64,000 nucleotides of DNA from contig OZ253536.1 in the NCBI GenBank assembly GCA_965262425.1, positions 1,488,001 to 1,552,000 on the forward strand. The letters are read 5' to 3'. The position numbers and the translations under genes were made by a program. Numbering within the stretch: position 1 is the stretch's first letter; every line of letters starts with the position of its first letter. The stretch is from CAZOZZ01 sp965262425 (lineage in GTDB: Bacteria; Acidobacteriota; Terriglobia; 20CM-2-55-15). The notes under the pieces are model-generated. The model was not told the DNA's origin. It did not search any database and was given only the letters and a program-made list of their open reading frames with translations. Below are positions 1 to 9,344 of the stretch, piece after piece.

Positions 1-2
1 AG

Positions 3-920
3 GATACACCACTGCCGTCGATCCAGCTTTGCCTGGAAAACGTGAGTTCGTTATCGGCGGCCTGCGGATTCGGCTACAGTTGTGTTTATACCGACACGAT
101 TTCATGGTCCTCCCCGACGACGCCGCTCCCCATGGAACGGGATCCTCGGGTGGTCTTTGAACGTTTGTTCGGCGCTGGCGCCACAGCCGAAGAGCGTCAG
201 ATCCGGATGCGGGAGGATCGCAGCATTCTGGATCTGGTCAAGCACGCGGTGACCCAGATGCAGAAAGACCTCGGTCCAAGCGATCGCAGCCGGCTCGACA
301 GTTACCTAGAGGATGTCCGGGAGATCGAGCGCCGAATTCAGAAGGTCGAGCAATACAACAGCTCCGGTGCCGAAGCGACAACGCTCCCGGACGCTCCGGT
401 CGGCGTGCCTGATGAGTTTGGGGAGCATGTCGGTCTGATGTTCGATCTGCAGGCGTTGGCTTTCATGACCGAGACCACACGCGTCTCGGCTTTTAAGCTG
501 GCCCGGGACGTCAGCTCACGGCTGTATCCCGACAGTGGCGTGAACGCCCCCTTCCATTCCATGTCGCACCATGGAGAGGATCCGGAGCAGATCCGGGAGT
601 TCGTGAAGCTGAATGCATACCACGTCAGCACGGTGGCCAGGTTCCTGGAAAAATTGAAGGACACGCCGGACGGCGACGGAAACCTTCTGGACCATTCGCT
701 GGTGATGTACGGCAGTCCGATGGGCGACTCTCATGTTCATGAGCACAGGCGGTTGCCCGTGTTCCTCGCCGGGCACGCCAACGGCAAAATCAAAGGGAAT
801 CATCACCTGAAGTGTCCCGAAGGGACGCCGATGGCGAACCTCATGCTCACTATGCTGCACCGTCTCGGAGCCGAGGATGTGACGGAAATCGGCGACAGCA
901 CGGGAGAGCTCGCAATCTAA
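3..920 (+). CDS. DUF1552 protein, 5' end outside window
   Basis: This is the C-terminal two thirds of a DUF1552-family protein. The reading frame is open from base 3, so the gene starts before the window; an internal GTG near base 42 is not its start. It aligns along its length with the complete DUF1552 protein at 9345-10724, sharing blocks such as SPLPMERxPRV, FERLFGAG, YLxDVREIERRIQKVEQYN and GDSTGE. DUF1552 proteins are secreted, usually Tat-dependent, and are typical neighbours of DUF1592-type cytochromes in Planctomycetota, Acidobacteriota and Verrucomicrobiota. Their biochemical role is not established. The ankyrin gene follows 36 bp downstream, the same order as in the second cassette. 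Confidence 0.85.
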   Translation, partial: DTPLPSIQLCLENVSSLSAACGFGYSCVYTDTISWSSPTTPLPMERDPRVVFERLFGAGATAEERQIRMREDRSILDLVKHAVTQMQKDLGPSDRSRLDSYLEDVREIERRIQKVEQYNSSGAEATTLPDAPVGVPDEFGEHVGLMFDLQALAFMTETTRVSAFKLARDVSSRLYPDSGVNAPFHSMSHHGEDPEQIREFVKLNAYHVSTVARFLEKLKDTPDGDGNLLDHSLVMYGSPMGDSHVHEHRRLPVFLAGHANGKIKGNHHLKCPEGTPMANLMLTMLHRLGAEDVTEIGDSTGELAI

Positions 921-956
921 TCCACGGCTTCAAGAGGGTGACCGGAGGGATGACAC

Positions 957-2603
957 ATGTCGGCTAGGAACTTGCTAGGGGTAGTCTTTGTTTATACGGC
1001 TATAGTGGCGTCGGCCACCGCGGCGGATCAGCGTTTGCCCGACGCGGCCCAGCGCGGCGACATCAGCACGGTGCGCTCGCTGCTCCAGGAGAATGCGGAG
1101 GTGAATGGAACCCAGGGTGACGGCATGACGGCGCTGCACTGGGCTGCCGAGAACGATGATCTGGAGATGGCGCGAGTGCTCATTCGTGCCGGGGCGGACC
1201 TCGGCGTCGGGACCCGCGTGGGGTCGATCACTCCCCTCTTTCTGGCCTGCACAAACGGATACCGAGACATGGCCGAGCTGTTGTTGGAGGCTGGAGCAGA
1301 TGCGAACTCCGTCGCCCTCGCCGGTACGACTGCCCTCATGCAGGCGTCGGCCGCGGGCAGTGTGGAGGTTGTGGAGGCGTTGCTCGGGCACGGAGCGGAC
1401 GTCGATCGGAAGGAGGCCGCCCGCCAGCAAACGGCGTTGATGTACGCGGCCGCCCTCGATCGTAGCGCCGTTGTCCGGGTCCTGGCCGAGCGAGGTGCGG
1501 ACCTCGACGCGACCAGTAAAGTGGAGCGGATCGGGGAAGTGCTCTTTGACGAAGACGGCAATCCCATGCCGGCCATATCTCGAACTGGACTGACCCGGGG
1601 CGTCGGCGCGGGGTCGCCCCCTCCGAATGGCGCCGTTACCGGCCTGGGTGGATTGACCGCGTTGCACTACGCGTCTCGCGAGGGCCACATGGACACCGTT
1701 CGCGCACTGGTGGAGTCGGGAGCACGCCTTGACGAGGTCAGCCCGATGGATCGGAGCAGCCCTCTCGTGATCGCGATCGCAAACGGCCACTACGACCTCG
1801 GAAGATACCTGCTGGATCAAGGTGCGGACCCAAACCTGGTGACCACCGCCGGGTATACGCCCCTGCACGCAACCGTCGAGACTCGATGGTCACCTGTCTC
1901 ATGGACGCCAACTTCATCCACGGCCGCTAACGGGATTCTGCAGCAGGAGTCGACGTATCTGGACTTGATGAAGGAGCTCTTGCTGCGTGGTGCCGACCCG
2001 AACGCCAGGATCGTCAACACGCTGTGGTTCAACCCGCCGCATCACAACTCCTTATGGATCGAGACTGCTGGATCCACGGCATTCTGGCGGGCCGCGCAAG
2101 CGTCCGATGTGGACGCGATGAAACTGCTGGTCGCCTTTGGTGCCGATCCGACGATTCCGTCAAACGACGGCACGACGACGCTGGCCGTCGCGACGGGAGT
2201 CGGCTGGGCGGGAAACTTTTCCACGAATGTGCCGGACTCGTTCATGGCGACCATCGAGTATCTGGTGGAGCAGTCTGAAATCGACGTGAACGTCACAGAT
2301 GCTACGGGCTACACCGCGCTGATGGGCGCAGCGTGGAGGGGCGACAACGAAATAGTCCGGTACCTGGTGGGCCAGGGCGCCAGCCTGGACGTGAGGACCG
2401 AGCTTGGATGGTCGGTCACGGATATGGCCAATGGTCCGTACCTTCGTGGCAGCGTTCCGGTAAAACACCCTGAGACGGTGGCTCTCCTGCGCGAACTCGG
2501 TGCTCCGGAACTGATCCAGGTCGACGACGAGGAAATACTCGGGATCATCAAGCGGAAGATTGAGGTGCCGGAACAATCGAAAAAGCAACCGAACCCCCGA
2601 TAA
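957..2603 (+). CDS. Secreted ankyrin-repeat protein (copy 1)
   Basis: A 548-residue protein with an N-terminal signal peptide (about residues 1-22, ending TAA) followed by ankyrin repeats over nearly the whole length. Repeat cores such as GMTALHWAAENDD, GTTALMQASAAGS, GLTALHYASREGH and GYTALMGAAWRGD are visible. The ATG at 957 has a GGAGGG ribosome-binding site about 8 bases upstream. The C-terminus ends in a charged tail after a conserved segment (DDEEILGIIKRKIEVPE). The protein is a close paralogue of the one at 10763-12406. Ankyrin repeats bind proteins, and export suggests a periplasmic scaffold working with the adjacent DUF1552 and DUF1592 proteins. That partnership is inferred from gene order only. 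Confidence 0.88.
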   Translation: MSARNLLGVVFVYTAIVASATAADQRLPDAAQRGDISTVRSLLQENAEVNGTQGDGMTALHWAAENDDLEMARVLIRAGADLGVGTRVGSITPLFLACTNGYRDMAELLLEAGADANSVALAGTTALMQASAAGSVEVVEALLGHGADVDRKEAARQQTALMYAAALDRSAVVRVLAERGADLDATSKVERIGEVLFDEDGNPMPAISRTGLTRGVGAGSPPPNGAVTGLGGLTALHYASREGHMDTVRALVESGARLDEVSPMDRSSPLVIAIANGHYDLGRYLLDQGADPNLVTTAGYTPLHATVETRWSPVSWTPTSSTAANGILQQESTYLDLMKELLLRGADPNARIVNTLWFNPPHHNSLWIETAGSTAFWRAAQASDVDAMKLLVAFGADPTIPSNDGTTTLAVATGVGWAGNFSTNVPDSFMATIEYLVEQSEIDVNVTDATGYTALMGAAWRGDNEIVRYLVGQGASLDVRTELGWSVTDMANGPYLRGSVPVKHPETVALLRELGAPELIQVDDEEILGIIKRKIEVPEQSKKQPNPR

Positions 2604-2653
2604 TTGCGTCGCGAACGGCCATGGATGGCGGATCTGGTCGATCGAGCCACCCA

Positions 2654-2685
2654 AGCAGCCCGTGGTGAAAGTCTGTAGGGTCGCG
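2654..2685 (+). repeat. Left arm of a perfect 32-bp inverted repeat
   Basis: These 32 bases match the reverse complement of 4626-4657 without a mismatch. The two arms bracket about 190 bp of other palindromic sequence plus the IS1380-type element at 2879-4604. Without the IS the unit is about 274 bp and fills the space between two convergent genes. Confidence 0.9.
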
Positions 2686-2785
2686 CGCAGGGGTATTCGG
2701 GTCTCAGGCGCGAAATGAGGAGTGGAACGATGCTTTGTCATCGTGACCGACGAATGACAAAGCCTGTGGCCCGAAGACCCCTGCG
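2686..2785. repeat. Nested hairpin inside the palindromic element
   Basis: Bases 2686-2709 pair with 2762-2785 at 21 of 24 positions. Inside that, 2733-2741 (CTTTGTCAT) and 2754-2762 (ATGACAAAG) form a second perfect stem with a 12-base loop. Just outside, about 2794-2810 is complementary to 4609-4626 beyond the IS. This gives a multi-armed structure when the IS is removed. Confidence 0.75.
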
Positions 2786-2878
2786 CCCTACGGGTTACGA
2801 CGGCATGGGGCCAGCTGCGGCGTTGCCACTCCTAGATCGATGAGGAGCATCGACGTCGTCGTGGCGCCTTGCATCTAG

Positions 2879-4604
2879 CCCGCCTTTCTCACCAATCCGG
2901 TAATCAGGTGATATTGGGTAGTAGGAATTGGATTCAGGAGGGCAAGGGTGCGGATGGGGTAGGAGTGAGTGACTTGTGGGAGTCGAAAAGGGTGAGTTGC
3001 CGCATGATTGGGCTCAGGATAGCGTGACGGGACGCACGGAGGCAGACCTCGGCCGAGGCGATCGAAGCAAGTCGAATGTGGGGGCCGTGTCGGTCAGCAA
3101 CGCAGAGGAAGCGCTTGCAGATTTCGAACAACGAGGTCGAAGGTGTCGGCGTAGGGATAGGCTTCCGACATGGAGACCCAGATGTGACGGACGGTCAGGC
3201 GGACTTGAGCTCCGATCTTGAGGAGCTTCAAGCGGATCGTTCCGCACTGAGCGCGTGCCAGATCGGTGTTCCGGAGTCCCAGACGGCGCAAGGCGTGCAG
3301 GAGCATGTAGGCGGCCGAGGAGAGATAGAGCCGGAGTTGATTGGCACGCATCGTGGCCGCACTGGTCCGGTCGGCGAATAGATCCAACTGCTGTTCCTTG
3401 ATGCGATTTTCCATGTCACCCCGCGCACAGTAAAAGTCTTCATAGAGTGCGCGGGCGTCCAGGCGTTCGGGCGACAGTGAGGTCACAACGAATCGAGGAT
3501 TGGCTCCTTTCTCCAGAAACTCGGCCTTGCCGATGACGCGTCGCTCGCAACTCCAGCTGTCCCGAGTGCGGTACCGAAAATCCTTAAACACCCGTGCCGG
3601 TCTTCCTGTGTCGTTAAAGGCGGCTTCGGCCTGCGTCATCTGTTCGGCGATCTCTCGTTTGAGCCGATTGTTCTTGGCCAGCCCCACCACGTAGCCGACT
3701 TGGTGGGCCTCGCACCAACTCAGTAATTCGTCCCGGCAAAAACCCGAGTCCGCCCGGATGATGATCGACACGTCCGGCCAACTCCGCCGGATCTGGCCGA
3801 CGATACGTTCCAACTCATCGATCGATCCATCCGCGCCGTCGATATTAGAGCGCCGCAACCGGGCACACAACAGATGCTCCCCAGCGAAGATGTATAAGGG
3901 CAAATAGCAATAGTTGCCGTAGTAGCCGTGATAGAACCGTCCTTCCTGATGGCCATGAATCGTGTCGTCGGTGGCGTCCAGGTCCAGCACAATCTCATCG
4001 GGTGCCGATTCGTGGGCTGCCAGAAACGCATCGACCATCCAGTGGTCGATCTTGTTTCCGTCCATGGCGATCTTCTTGTATCGCTCCTGCGCATCCACTT
4101 CTGCTCCGGTCAGCTCGAACCGGTTCAGCGTACACTTGCCCGCCAGCGCCTTTCCCCGGTCCCCGGCCTGCCGCCGGTTCTCACCCAGAGGATCGGCTTT
4201 CTCCACCGCCACCGCCAGCATCGGGTCGGTTCGCAACTGGTCATGATCATTCAGGTCTTCGTAGCCCAAACAGAGTCCATACACGCGTTGCGCCAACAAC
4301 TCCTTCACCGTGTGTTCGATCAACCGCGGGTCCCGATGATCGCTGAAACACTCGGCCAGGCCACCGACCAGACCCGTCCGTTTCTCAACCTCTCGCAGCA
4401 GCAGCACTCCTGCATCGGACGTGATCTTTCCGCCATCGAATCGCGCTTTCACTTTTCGTTGAAGAAGTCCGTGAAATTCGAACGTGACTTGATTACACTC
4501 TGTCGTCATAAGGGCCGCCTTTGTTTGGCTTGTGAAACGTTCTAGACAAACGCTTTATGCCAGACAGGGCGGCCTTTTCTGGTCCTTTTGGTGAAATATG
4601 CGGG
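2879..4604 (-). mobile_element. IS1380-family insertion sequence (copy 1)
   Basis: The ends are an imperfect inverted repeat: 2879-2895 (CCCGCCTTTCTCACCAA) against the reverse complement of 4588-4604 (CCCGCATATTTCACCAA), 14 of 17 matches. CTAG flanks the element on both sides (2875-2878 and 4605-4608), which fits a 4-bp target duplication, or a fixed CTAG target. It carries one transposase gene on the minus strand. A related element with the same CTAG flanks lies at 58168-61993. The insertion is inside the palindromic repeat element whose outer arms are 2654-2685 and 4626-4657. Confidence 0.85.
3094..4509 (-). CDS. IS1380-family transposase
   Basis: A 471-residue DDE transposase of the IS1380 type, full length for the family. 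It shares many blocks with the transposase at 58256-59710, including CLGYEDLNDHDQLR, GKALAGK, the DLDATDD catalytic region and ARGDMENRIKEQQL. The ATG at 4509 begins MTTECNQVTF. No frameshift or internal stop is seen, so the enzyme may be active. It is carried by the element bounded at 2879 and 4604. Confidence 0.93.
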   Translation of the reverse strand: MTTECNQVTFEFHGLLQRKVKARFDGGKITSDAGVLLLREVEKRTGLVGGLAECFSDHRDPRLIEHTVKELLAQRVYGLCLGYEDLNDHDQLRTDPMLAVAVEKADPLGENRRQAGDRGKALAGKCTLNRFELTGAEVDAQERYKKIAMDGNKIDHWMVDAFLAAHESAPDEIVLDLDATDDTIHGHQEGRFYHGYYGNYCYLPLYIFAGEHLLCARLRRSNIDGADGSIDELERIVGQIRRSWPDVSIIIRADSGFCRDELLSWCEAHQVGYVVGLAKNNRLKREIAEQMTQAEAAFNDTGRPARVFKDFRYRTRDSWSCERRVIGKAEFLEKGANPRFVVTSLSPERLDARALYEDFYCARGDMENRIKEQQLDLFADRTSAATMRANQLRLYLSSAAYMLLHALRRLGLRNTDLARAQCGTIRLKLLKIGAQVRLTVRHIWVSMSEAYPYADTFDLVVRNLQALPLRC

Positions 4605-4625
4605 CTAGCCCCATGGCGCTCGTAA

Positions 4626-4657
4626 CGCGACCCTACAGACTTTCACCACGGGCTGCT
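4626..4657 (+). repeat. Right arm of a perfect 32-bp inverted repeat
   Basis: This is the exact reverse complement of 2654-2685. It lies 8 bases from the stop codon of the minus-strand cytochrome gene. Together with the left arm it would form a 32-bp stem separating two convergent genes, so it could act as a two-way terminator as well as a mobile-element end. Confidence 0.9.
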
Positions 4658-4665
4658 AGGCCCCC

Positions 4666-6468
4666 TCACCTCAACTGGTCCAGCATTCGTTGTGCGAGCG
4701 CGTGGTTCGGTTGGATCCCCAGGATCCGCCGGAAGTAGGCGGCCGCCCCCTCCAAGTTCCCCGACTCAAGATTCATCGTTCCCAGATTGCTCAGAGCGAC
4801 GGTATTGAGTGGATCCAGTTCGAGCGCCTTCAGGTAGGCTGTCCTTGCGGATTCCAGACTGTTCAATTGCGCGAGCGCAACTCCGGCGACGACGTGGTTG
4901 TCCGCGCCGTTCGGCTGAAGTCGAATGGCCTCCTCGAACAGCTCCAAGGCCCTCTGAAAGCGGCGTTCTCGGAGGTGGACCAGTCCCAGGTTGTAGTGGG
5001 CTTCCGCGTATGCCGGATCGATCTCGATTGCTCTGCGGTAGTTTTCGATGGACTGCTCAGATCGGCCCAGTTCCCCGTAGCCGGCCCCTAGATAGAAGTA
5101 AGGTTCGGCCGTCGTCGGCGGTTCGCGTTCGATCGCCTGTTCCAGCAAACCCACGCCGCGCTGGGTGTCGGGCCCTCGAATCAGTCCGATTCCCATGTAG
5201 AGATCTTCGTCCTCCTCGGGAAGGTAAAACACCAGGTCGCCGCTGTAACCACGATGGTCCTGCTCTTCTATCGGCGCCAGCGGGTCGGGAGGAGCGAACC
5301 TCTGGATGTAATGATCGGTCATCACGACGTGGACGATGTCGTCGGTGCGCCGCTGCGGCATGTGGCAGGCCGCACAGTCGTTACCGTTGGCTCTAGCACG
5401 GCGGTCGGCGTCGAGCGGACAGCTCGTCTCGTTTTCGTGGCACTCCAGGCAACGGGATCTGAAGTACGCCTTCGGGGCCTCGGGGGTGCGATGAGGATCG
5501 TGGCAGGTGATACACGTCATCTCGCTGTTCCTGAAACACGCGGAACGCACGAGCTGATAGCCCTGCTGCACGATGTTGAAGTCGTCGTCGTGTCCGACGC
5601 CCTTCGGGAAGTCGAAGTAAGCGGCGTAGTCGGTGAGCCGATCACCGGGCCTGAAGGAAAACATGCCGTTCCCGAGCTTCAGCGTGGAATTGGGAAGTGG
5701 AGCACTGGTTGTTTCAAGGTGGCACTGGAGGCAGACGTCCATCTGCCGGTCTCGATCGAGCCGGGAGGGGTTGACGATGCTGTTCCGGATCTCGTCTGTT
5801 GATCGGCCTGTCGCCGCGCCGTCGACGTGTTGGCTGCCGGGGCCGTGACAGCGCTCGCAATCGACTCCCTGCGCCACGTCGTCTCCGAAGAACGCGGTCT
5901 CGGCTTCGTAACGTCCCTGTCCCGGTTCCAGATCCGGATAGGCGGCATGACAGAATACGCAACGGTAGTTGATGCGGCGTGAAAAGCCGTCGTGGTCGGC
6001 GTGATCGTATCCCGGAGCGATGGACCACGCCGCCTCGTCCGAATACCAGACCACGGGCATCTGAACCAGTTCCCCGCCGGGAAGCCGGGCTATGTAGTCC
6101 CGTTCTTTATATCCGGAACCCAGCGCATAGTGGATCTCCATCTCGAACGCGTTGGTTTCGTTTCCATCCCGGTCCAACTGATATCGTTTCTGGTAGTACC
6201 TCCCATCGCGACTCGTCATCAAAAAGTGCTGGTCCGAGGGAGGGTGGTAGTAACGATTGTTTACCGTCCAGTCTTCGATCGGTCGTACCGCATCGACGGG
6301 TTCAAAAGTCCGCGCCATCCCGACCGTTCGATAACTCTCCGAGATTGCTGCATGACACGCGTAGCAGGCCTCCGCGCCGACGTAACCCGCATCGAACCGG
6401 GACGCCTGCCCCGTCAGCCAGATCACGGAAACCGACAGCAATCCGGCGGCGCCGACGAGAAGTCTCAT
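4666..6468 (-). CDS. Seven-haem c-type cytochrome with C-terminal TPR repeats
   Basis: A 600-residue exported protein. The ATG at 6468 is chosen because it begins a signal peptide (MRLLVGAAGLLSVSV); upstream codons in the open frame do not look like protein. Seven CXXCH haem motifs lie near residues 35, 170, 204, 246, 319, 340 and 365 (CYACH, CVFCH, CERCH, CLQCH, CITCH, CLECH, CAACH). This arrangement resembles cytochrome c554-type multihaem domains. From about residue 440 to the end there are tetratricopeptide repeats (for example EPYFYLGAGYGELGR and AEAHYNLGLVHLRE). A periplasmic electron-transfer protein with a protein-binding tail is likely. It is transcribed divergently from the DUF1592 cytochrome gene. 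Confidence 0.87.
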   Translation of the reverse strand: MRLLVGAAGLLSVSVIWLTGQASRFDAGYVGAEACYACHAAISESYRTVGMARTFEPVDAVRPIEDWTVNNRYYHPPSDQHFLMTSRDGRYYQKRYQLDRDGNETNAFEMEIHYALGSGYKERDYIARLPGGELVQMPVVWYSDEAAWSIAPGYDHADHDGFSRRINYRCVFCHAAYPDLEPGQGRYEAETAFFGDDVAQGVDCERCHGPGSQHVDGAATGRSTDEIRNSIVNPSRLDRDRQMDVCLQCHLETTSAPLPNSTLKLGNGMFSFRPGDRLTDYAAYFDFPKGVGHDDDFNIVQQGYQLVRSACFRNSEMTCITCHDPHRTPEAPKAYFRSRCLECHENETSCPLDADRRARANGNDCAACHMPQRRTDDIVHVVMTDHYIQRFAPPDPLAPIEEQDHRGYSGDLVFYLPEEDEDLYMGIGLIRGPDTQRGVGLLEQAIEREPPTTAEPYFYLGAGYGELGRSEQSIENYRRAIEIDPAYAEAHYNLGLVHLRERRFQRALELFEEAIRLQPNGADNHVVAGVALAQLNSLESARTAYLKALELDPLNTVALSNLGTMNLESGNLEGAAAYFRRILGIQPNHALAQRMLDQLR

Positions 6469-6829
6469 GACGTGAAGATAAACGATGAACTGTCGGGATA
6501 CAAGCCGGGGAGAGCGAGAATCCGGTGCACCACATCCGGGAAGCAGATGTCCGCCGCAGATTTTGATACTCTTCACGTCCGGCGGTACCGTCTTGCTGTC
6601 CGTCCGAGCCGCCATCGCCGCTTCGCGCTCCGGCTGTTCTGATCCACACGACCGGCCAAGATTCTCCTCTGAATTCTGTTGCTCATCGAGGGTTCAAACA
6701 CTTATAATCGTTGAGATTTTATCTATATTTATCTTGTATCTACATTTTTTGCCTGGAGGATTGATCCGCTGTCCTGGACGACGTGGCGGGTTTAGACGCT
6801 TGGCGGGACAACCGACGGAGAGATTACCG
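6469..6829. other. Divergent intergenic region, 361 bp
   Basis: No gene is supported here. It separates the multihaem cytochrome gene (minus) from the DUF1592 gene (plus). The part from about 6700 to 6755 is much more AT-rich than its surroundings and lies just downstream of a good promoter match. The open frames on either side run through it only as N-terminal extensions that do not resemble coding sequence. Confidence 0.7.
6679..6708 (+). promoter_or_regulatory. Candidate sigma-70 promoter for the DUF1592 cassette
   Basis: TTGCTC at 6679-6684 and TATAAT at 6703-6708 are separated by 18 bases. The predicted start of transcription would leave an AT-rich leader of roughly 115 bases before the ATG at 6830. 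This is a motif match only. Confidence 0.5.
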
Positions 6830-9262
6830 ATGAAGAGAGCTTTATTCACTGGCGGATTGTTGATCCTGACGGGCTGGGTGCTGGGCCCGATAGCGAGCGC
6901 GGCAACTTACGCCCAGGAACCCGGCATCATGCCGGTGGCGGAACGGCAGGCGCTGGTCGACCAATATTGTGCCTACTGCCACGACGACAGTGTGATGGAC
7001 GGAGGCTTTTCCTTTTCATCAATCGACTTGGCCCGGCCGCACCTGAACGCCGCACAAACCGAGAGGGTCATCCTCAAGTTGCGCGGAGGCATGATGCCCC
7101 CCGCCGGGATGCCCCGACCCGACTGGGATACCGTCGGATCCTTCGTTCGATCTCTCGAAACGACCATTGACGACGTGGCTGCCGCCAGTCCGAACCCGGG
7201 CCGGCCGTCCCTGTATCGGCTCAACCGCACCGAGTATCAAAACTCCGTCCGCGATCTCCTCGATCTGCACATCGATGTGGAATCCCTTCTGCCGGCCGAC
7301 AACATGACCTACGGCTTCGACAACATCGCCGACGTCCTGACGTCGAACCCCACGCTGATGGAGAGCTACATCCGGGCGGCCGGCAAGATCAGCCGCATGG
7401 CGATTGGCGACCCGGACATGAGCAGTACGGTCGAGCCATACAAGATTCCAACGACGTTTTCCCAGCTTCGACACGTTGAAGGTACGCCGTTCGGAACCCG
7501 CGGCGGCATCGCCATTGTTCACAACTTCCCAGCCGATGCTGAATACGTGTTCAGGATGGCGCTGTACTTCACGAGAAATACGTTTCTGTTTGGAAGCACC
7601 GGTGGTGGTGAGCAACTTGAAGTGACCGTGAATGGCGAAAGGGTCGCGCTGTTCGACATCAATCCTCTCCTGATCGCGGCGGAGAACGACTTTCGGACAC
7701 CGCCCGTCAAAGTGAAGGCGGGGCCACAAAGGATCACGGCTTCGTTCATCACGAAGGCAGACGGTCCCATTGACGACTTCATCCATCAGCCGGAACGTAG
7801 CTTGAGGGATGATTTTCTCGGCCAGGCTTTCGGCGTGACAACCCTGGTACACCTGCAGAATCTGGTCGTTGAGGGCCCCTCGAATTCCACCGGAGTGAGC
7901 GACACGCCCAGCCGCCGAAAGATCTTTGTCTGTCGGCCGGAAACGCCCAGCGAGGAAGCGCCCTGCGCCGAGAGGATCGTCACCCGGCTTGCGACGCAAG
8001 CGTTCCGCAAGCCGCTGACAGGGGAGCACACCGAGGAGTTGATGGCCGCCTATTACGACGGTCGCGATCTCGGCGACTTCGATTCGGGCATTCGTCTCGC
8101 TCTGCAGTTTATCATCGCGAATCCGGAGTTTGTCTTTCGTTTCGAACACTCGCCAACGGATGTCGCGGCCGGGGTTGCGTATCCCGTCAGCGATATAGAT
8201 CTGGCTTCACGTCTCTCGCATTTTTTGTGGAGTTCGGCGCCCGACGAGGAGTTGATCACGATAGCTACGGAGGGAAGGCTGAAGGACTCGGCCGTCTTCG
8301 AGGGGCAGGTGCGCCGGATGTTGGCGGATTCGCGTTCGGAAACCCTGGCAACCAACTTTGCCGTGCAGTGGCTGCATTTGCGCAATCTGAAGGACGCGCT
8401 TCCCGACGTCTACCTGTATCCCGATTCCGACGAGAATCTCTTCCGGTCGATGCGGCGCGAGACAGAACTCCTGTTCGACAACATCGTGCGCGAGGATAGC
8501 AGCGTGCTCGAGTTGTTGAACGCAGACTACACGTTCGTCGATGAACGCCTGGCGAAGCATTACGGGATACCGGATGTCCTCGGGAGTCGATTCCGCCGCG
8601 TGGCGCTCACCGATCCCAACCGTTACGGACTACTGGGCCAGGGGGGCGTCTTGACCGTGACGTCGTTCTCGAATCGAACATCTCCAGTGGTGCGGGGCAA
8701 GTGGGTTCTCGAGCAAATCCTGGGAGTGCCCGCGCCAGTGCCTCCTCCAAACGTACCGGAACTGGAGGAAAACAACGTCGTTGGCGGTGATGTCGTGAGG
8801 CTGAAAACGGTGCGTGAACGAATGGAGAGGCACCGGACGGTCGAGCCCTGCAATTCGTGTCACAAGATTATGGACCCCATTGGCCTGGCTCTTGAGAACT
8901 TTGACGCGATCGGAGTCTGGCGCGATAACGACAGTGGCTACCCGGTCGATCCTTCAGGCGAGTTGGTGGATGGTTCCAAGGTCACCAGCCCCGCTAGTCT
9001 TCGACAGGCACTGCTGAAGTACGAAGGCTCCATCGTGAGGAACTTTATCGTCCAGCTTACTACCTATGCGCTGGGCCGCGGCGTGACCCACGTGGACATG
9101 CCCGTGATTCGTCAGATCGAAAGGGAGGCAGCCGGGAACGACTATCGGATGTCGTCGATCGTGATGGGTATCGTGAACAGCCAGCCATTCCAGTTGAAGA
9201 CGGCGGAGCTGCCGGCGTCCGACGCGGCCGGTCTTGAGGCCGCTCTGGGGAAGGCGCCGTAG
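6830..9262 (+). CDS. DUF1592/1588/1585-type planctomycete cytochrome
   Basis: An 810-residue exported protein. The ATG at 6830 follows a GGAGAG ribosome-binding site and starts a signal peptide (MKRALFTGGLLIL). Domains in order: an N-terminal cytochrome-like segment with CAYCH near residue 46; DUF1587 (YRLNRTEYQNSVRDLL); a beta-rich region about residues 200-340; DUF1595 (ATQAFRKPLTGEH); DUF1592 (DLASRLSHFLWSSAPDEEL); DUF1588 with a second haem motif CNSCH near residue 673 (CNSCHKIMDPIGLALENF); and DUF1585 at the C-terminus. Such proteins usually travel with DUF1552 proteins, as here 82 bp downstream. The substrate is unknown. A secreted redox function is inferred from the two haem motifs. 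Confidence 0.9.
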   Translation: MKRALFTGGLLILTGWVLGPIASAATYAQEPGIMPVAERQALVDQYCAYCHDDSVMDGGFSFSSIDLARPHLNAAQTERVILKLRGGMMPPAGMPRPDWDTVGSFVRSLETTIDDVAAASPNPGRPSLYRLNRTEYQNSVRDLLDLHIDVESLLPADNMTYGFDNIADVLTSNPTLMESYIRAAGKISRMAIGDPDMSSTVEPYKIPTTFSQLRHVEGTPFGTRGGIAIVHNFPADAEYVFRMALYFTRNTFLFGSTGGGEQLEVTVNGERVALFDINPLLIAAENDFRTPPVKVKAGPQRITASFITKADGPIDDFIHQPERSLRDDFLGQAFGVTTLVHLQNLVVEGPSNSTGVSDTPSRRKIFVCRPETPSEEAPCAERIVTRLATQAFRKPLTGEHTEELMAAYYDGRDLGDFDSGIRLALQFIIANPEFVFRFEHSPTDVAAGVAYPVSDIDLASRLSHFLWSSAPDEELITIATEGRLKDSAVFEGQVRRMLADSRSETLATNFAVQWLHLRNLKDALPDVYLYPDSDENLFRSMRRETELLFDNIVREDSSVLELLNADYTFVDERLAKHYGIPDVLGSRFRRVALTDPNRYGLLGQGGVLTVTSFSNRTSPVVRGKWVLEQILGVPAPVPPPNVPELEENNVVGGDVVRLKTVRERMERHRTVEPCNSCHKIMDPIGLALENFDAIGVWRDNDSGYPVDPSGELVDGSKVTSPASLRQALLKYEGSIVRNFIVQLTTYALGRGVTHVDMPVIRQIEREAAGNDYRMSSIVMGIVNSQPFQLKTAELPASDAAGLEAALGKAP

Positions 9263-9344
9263 GAGAATCTTGAGGACGTTCCCGTTTTTAGAATTCAGAT
9301 AAGCCAAAAGCAAGCGGTTATTATCCGCAACCAAGGAGCAGCGT

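Noticed and set aside
16..2741. Long minus-strand frames opposite the DUF1552 and ankyrin genes
   Set aside because: They are antisense to clear conserved genes. High GC content makes such shadow frames common across the window.
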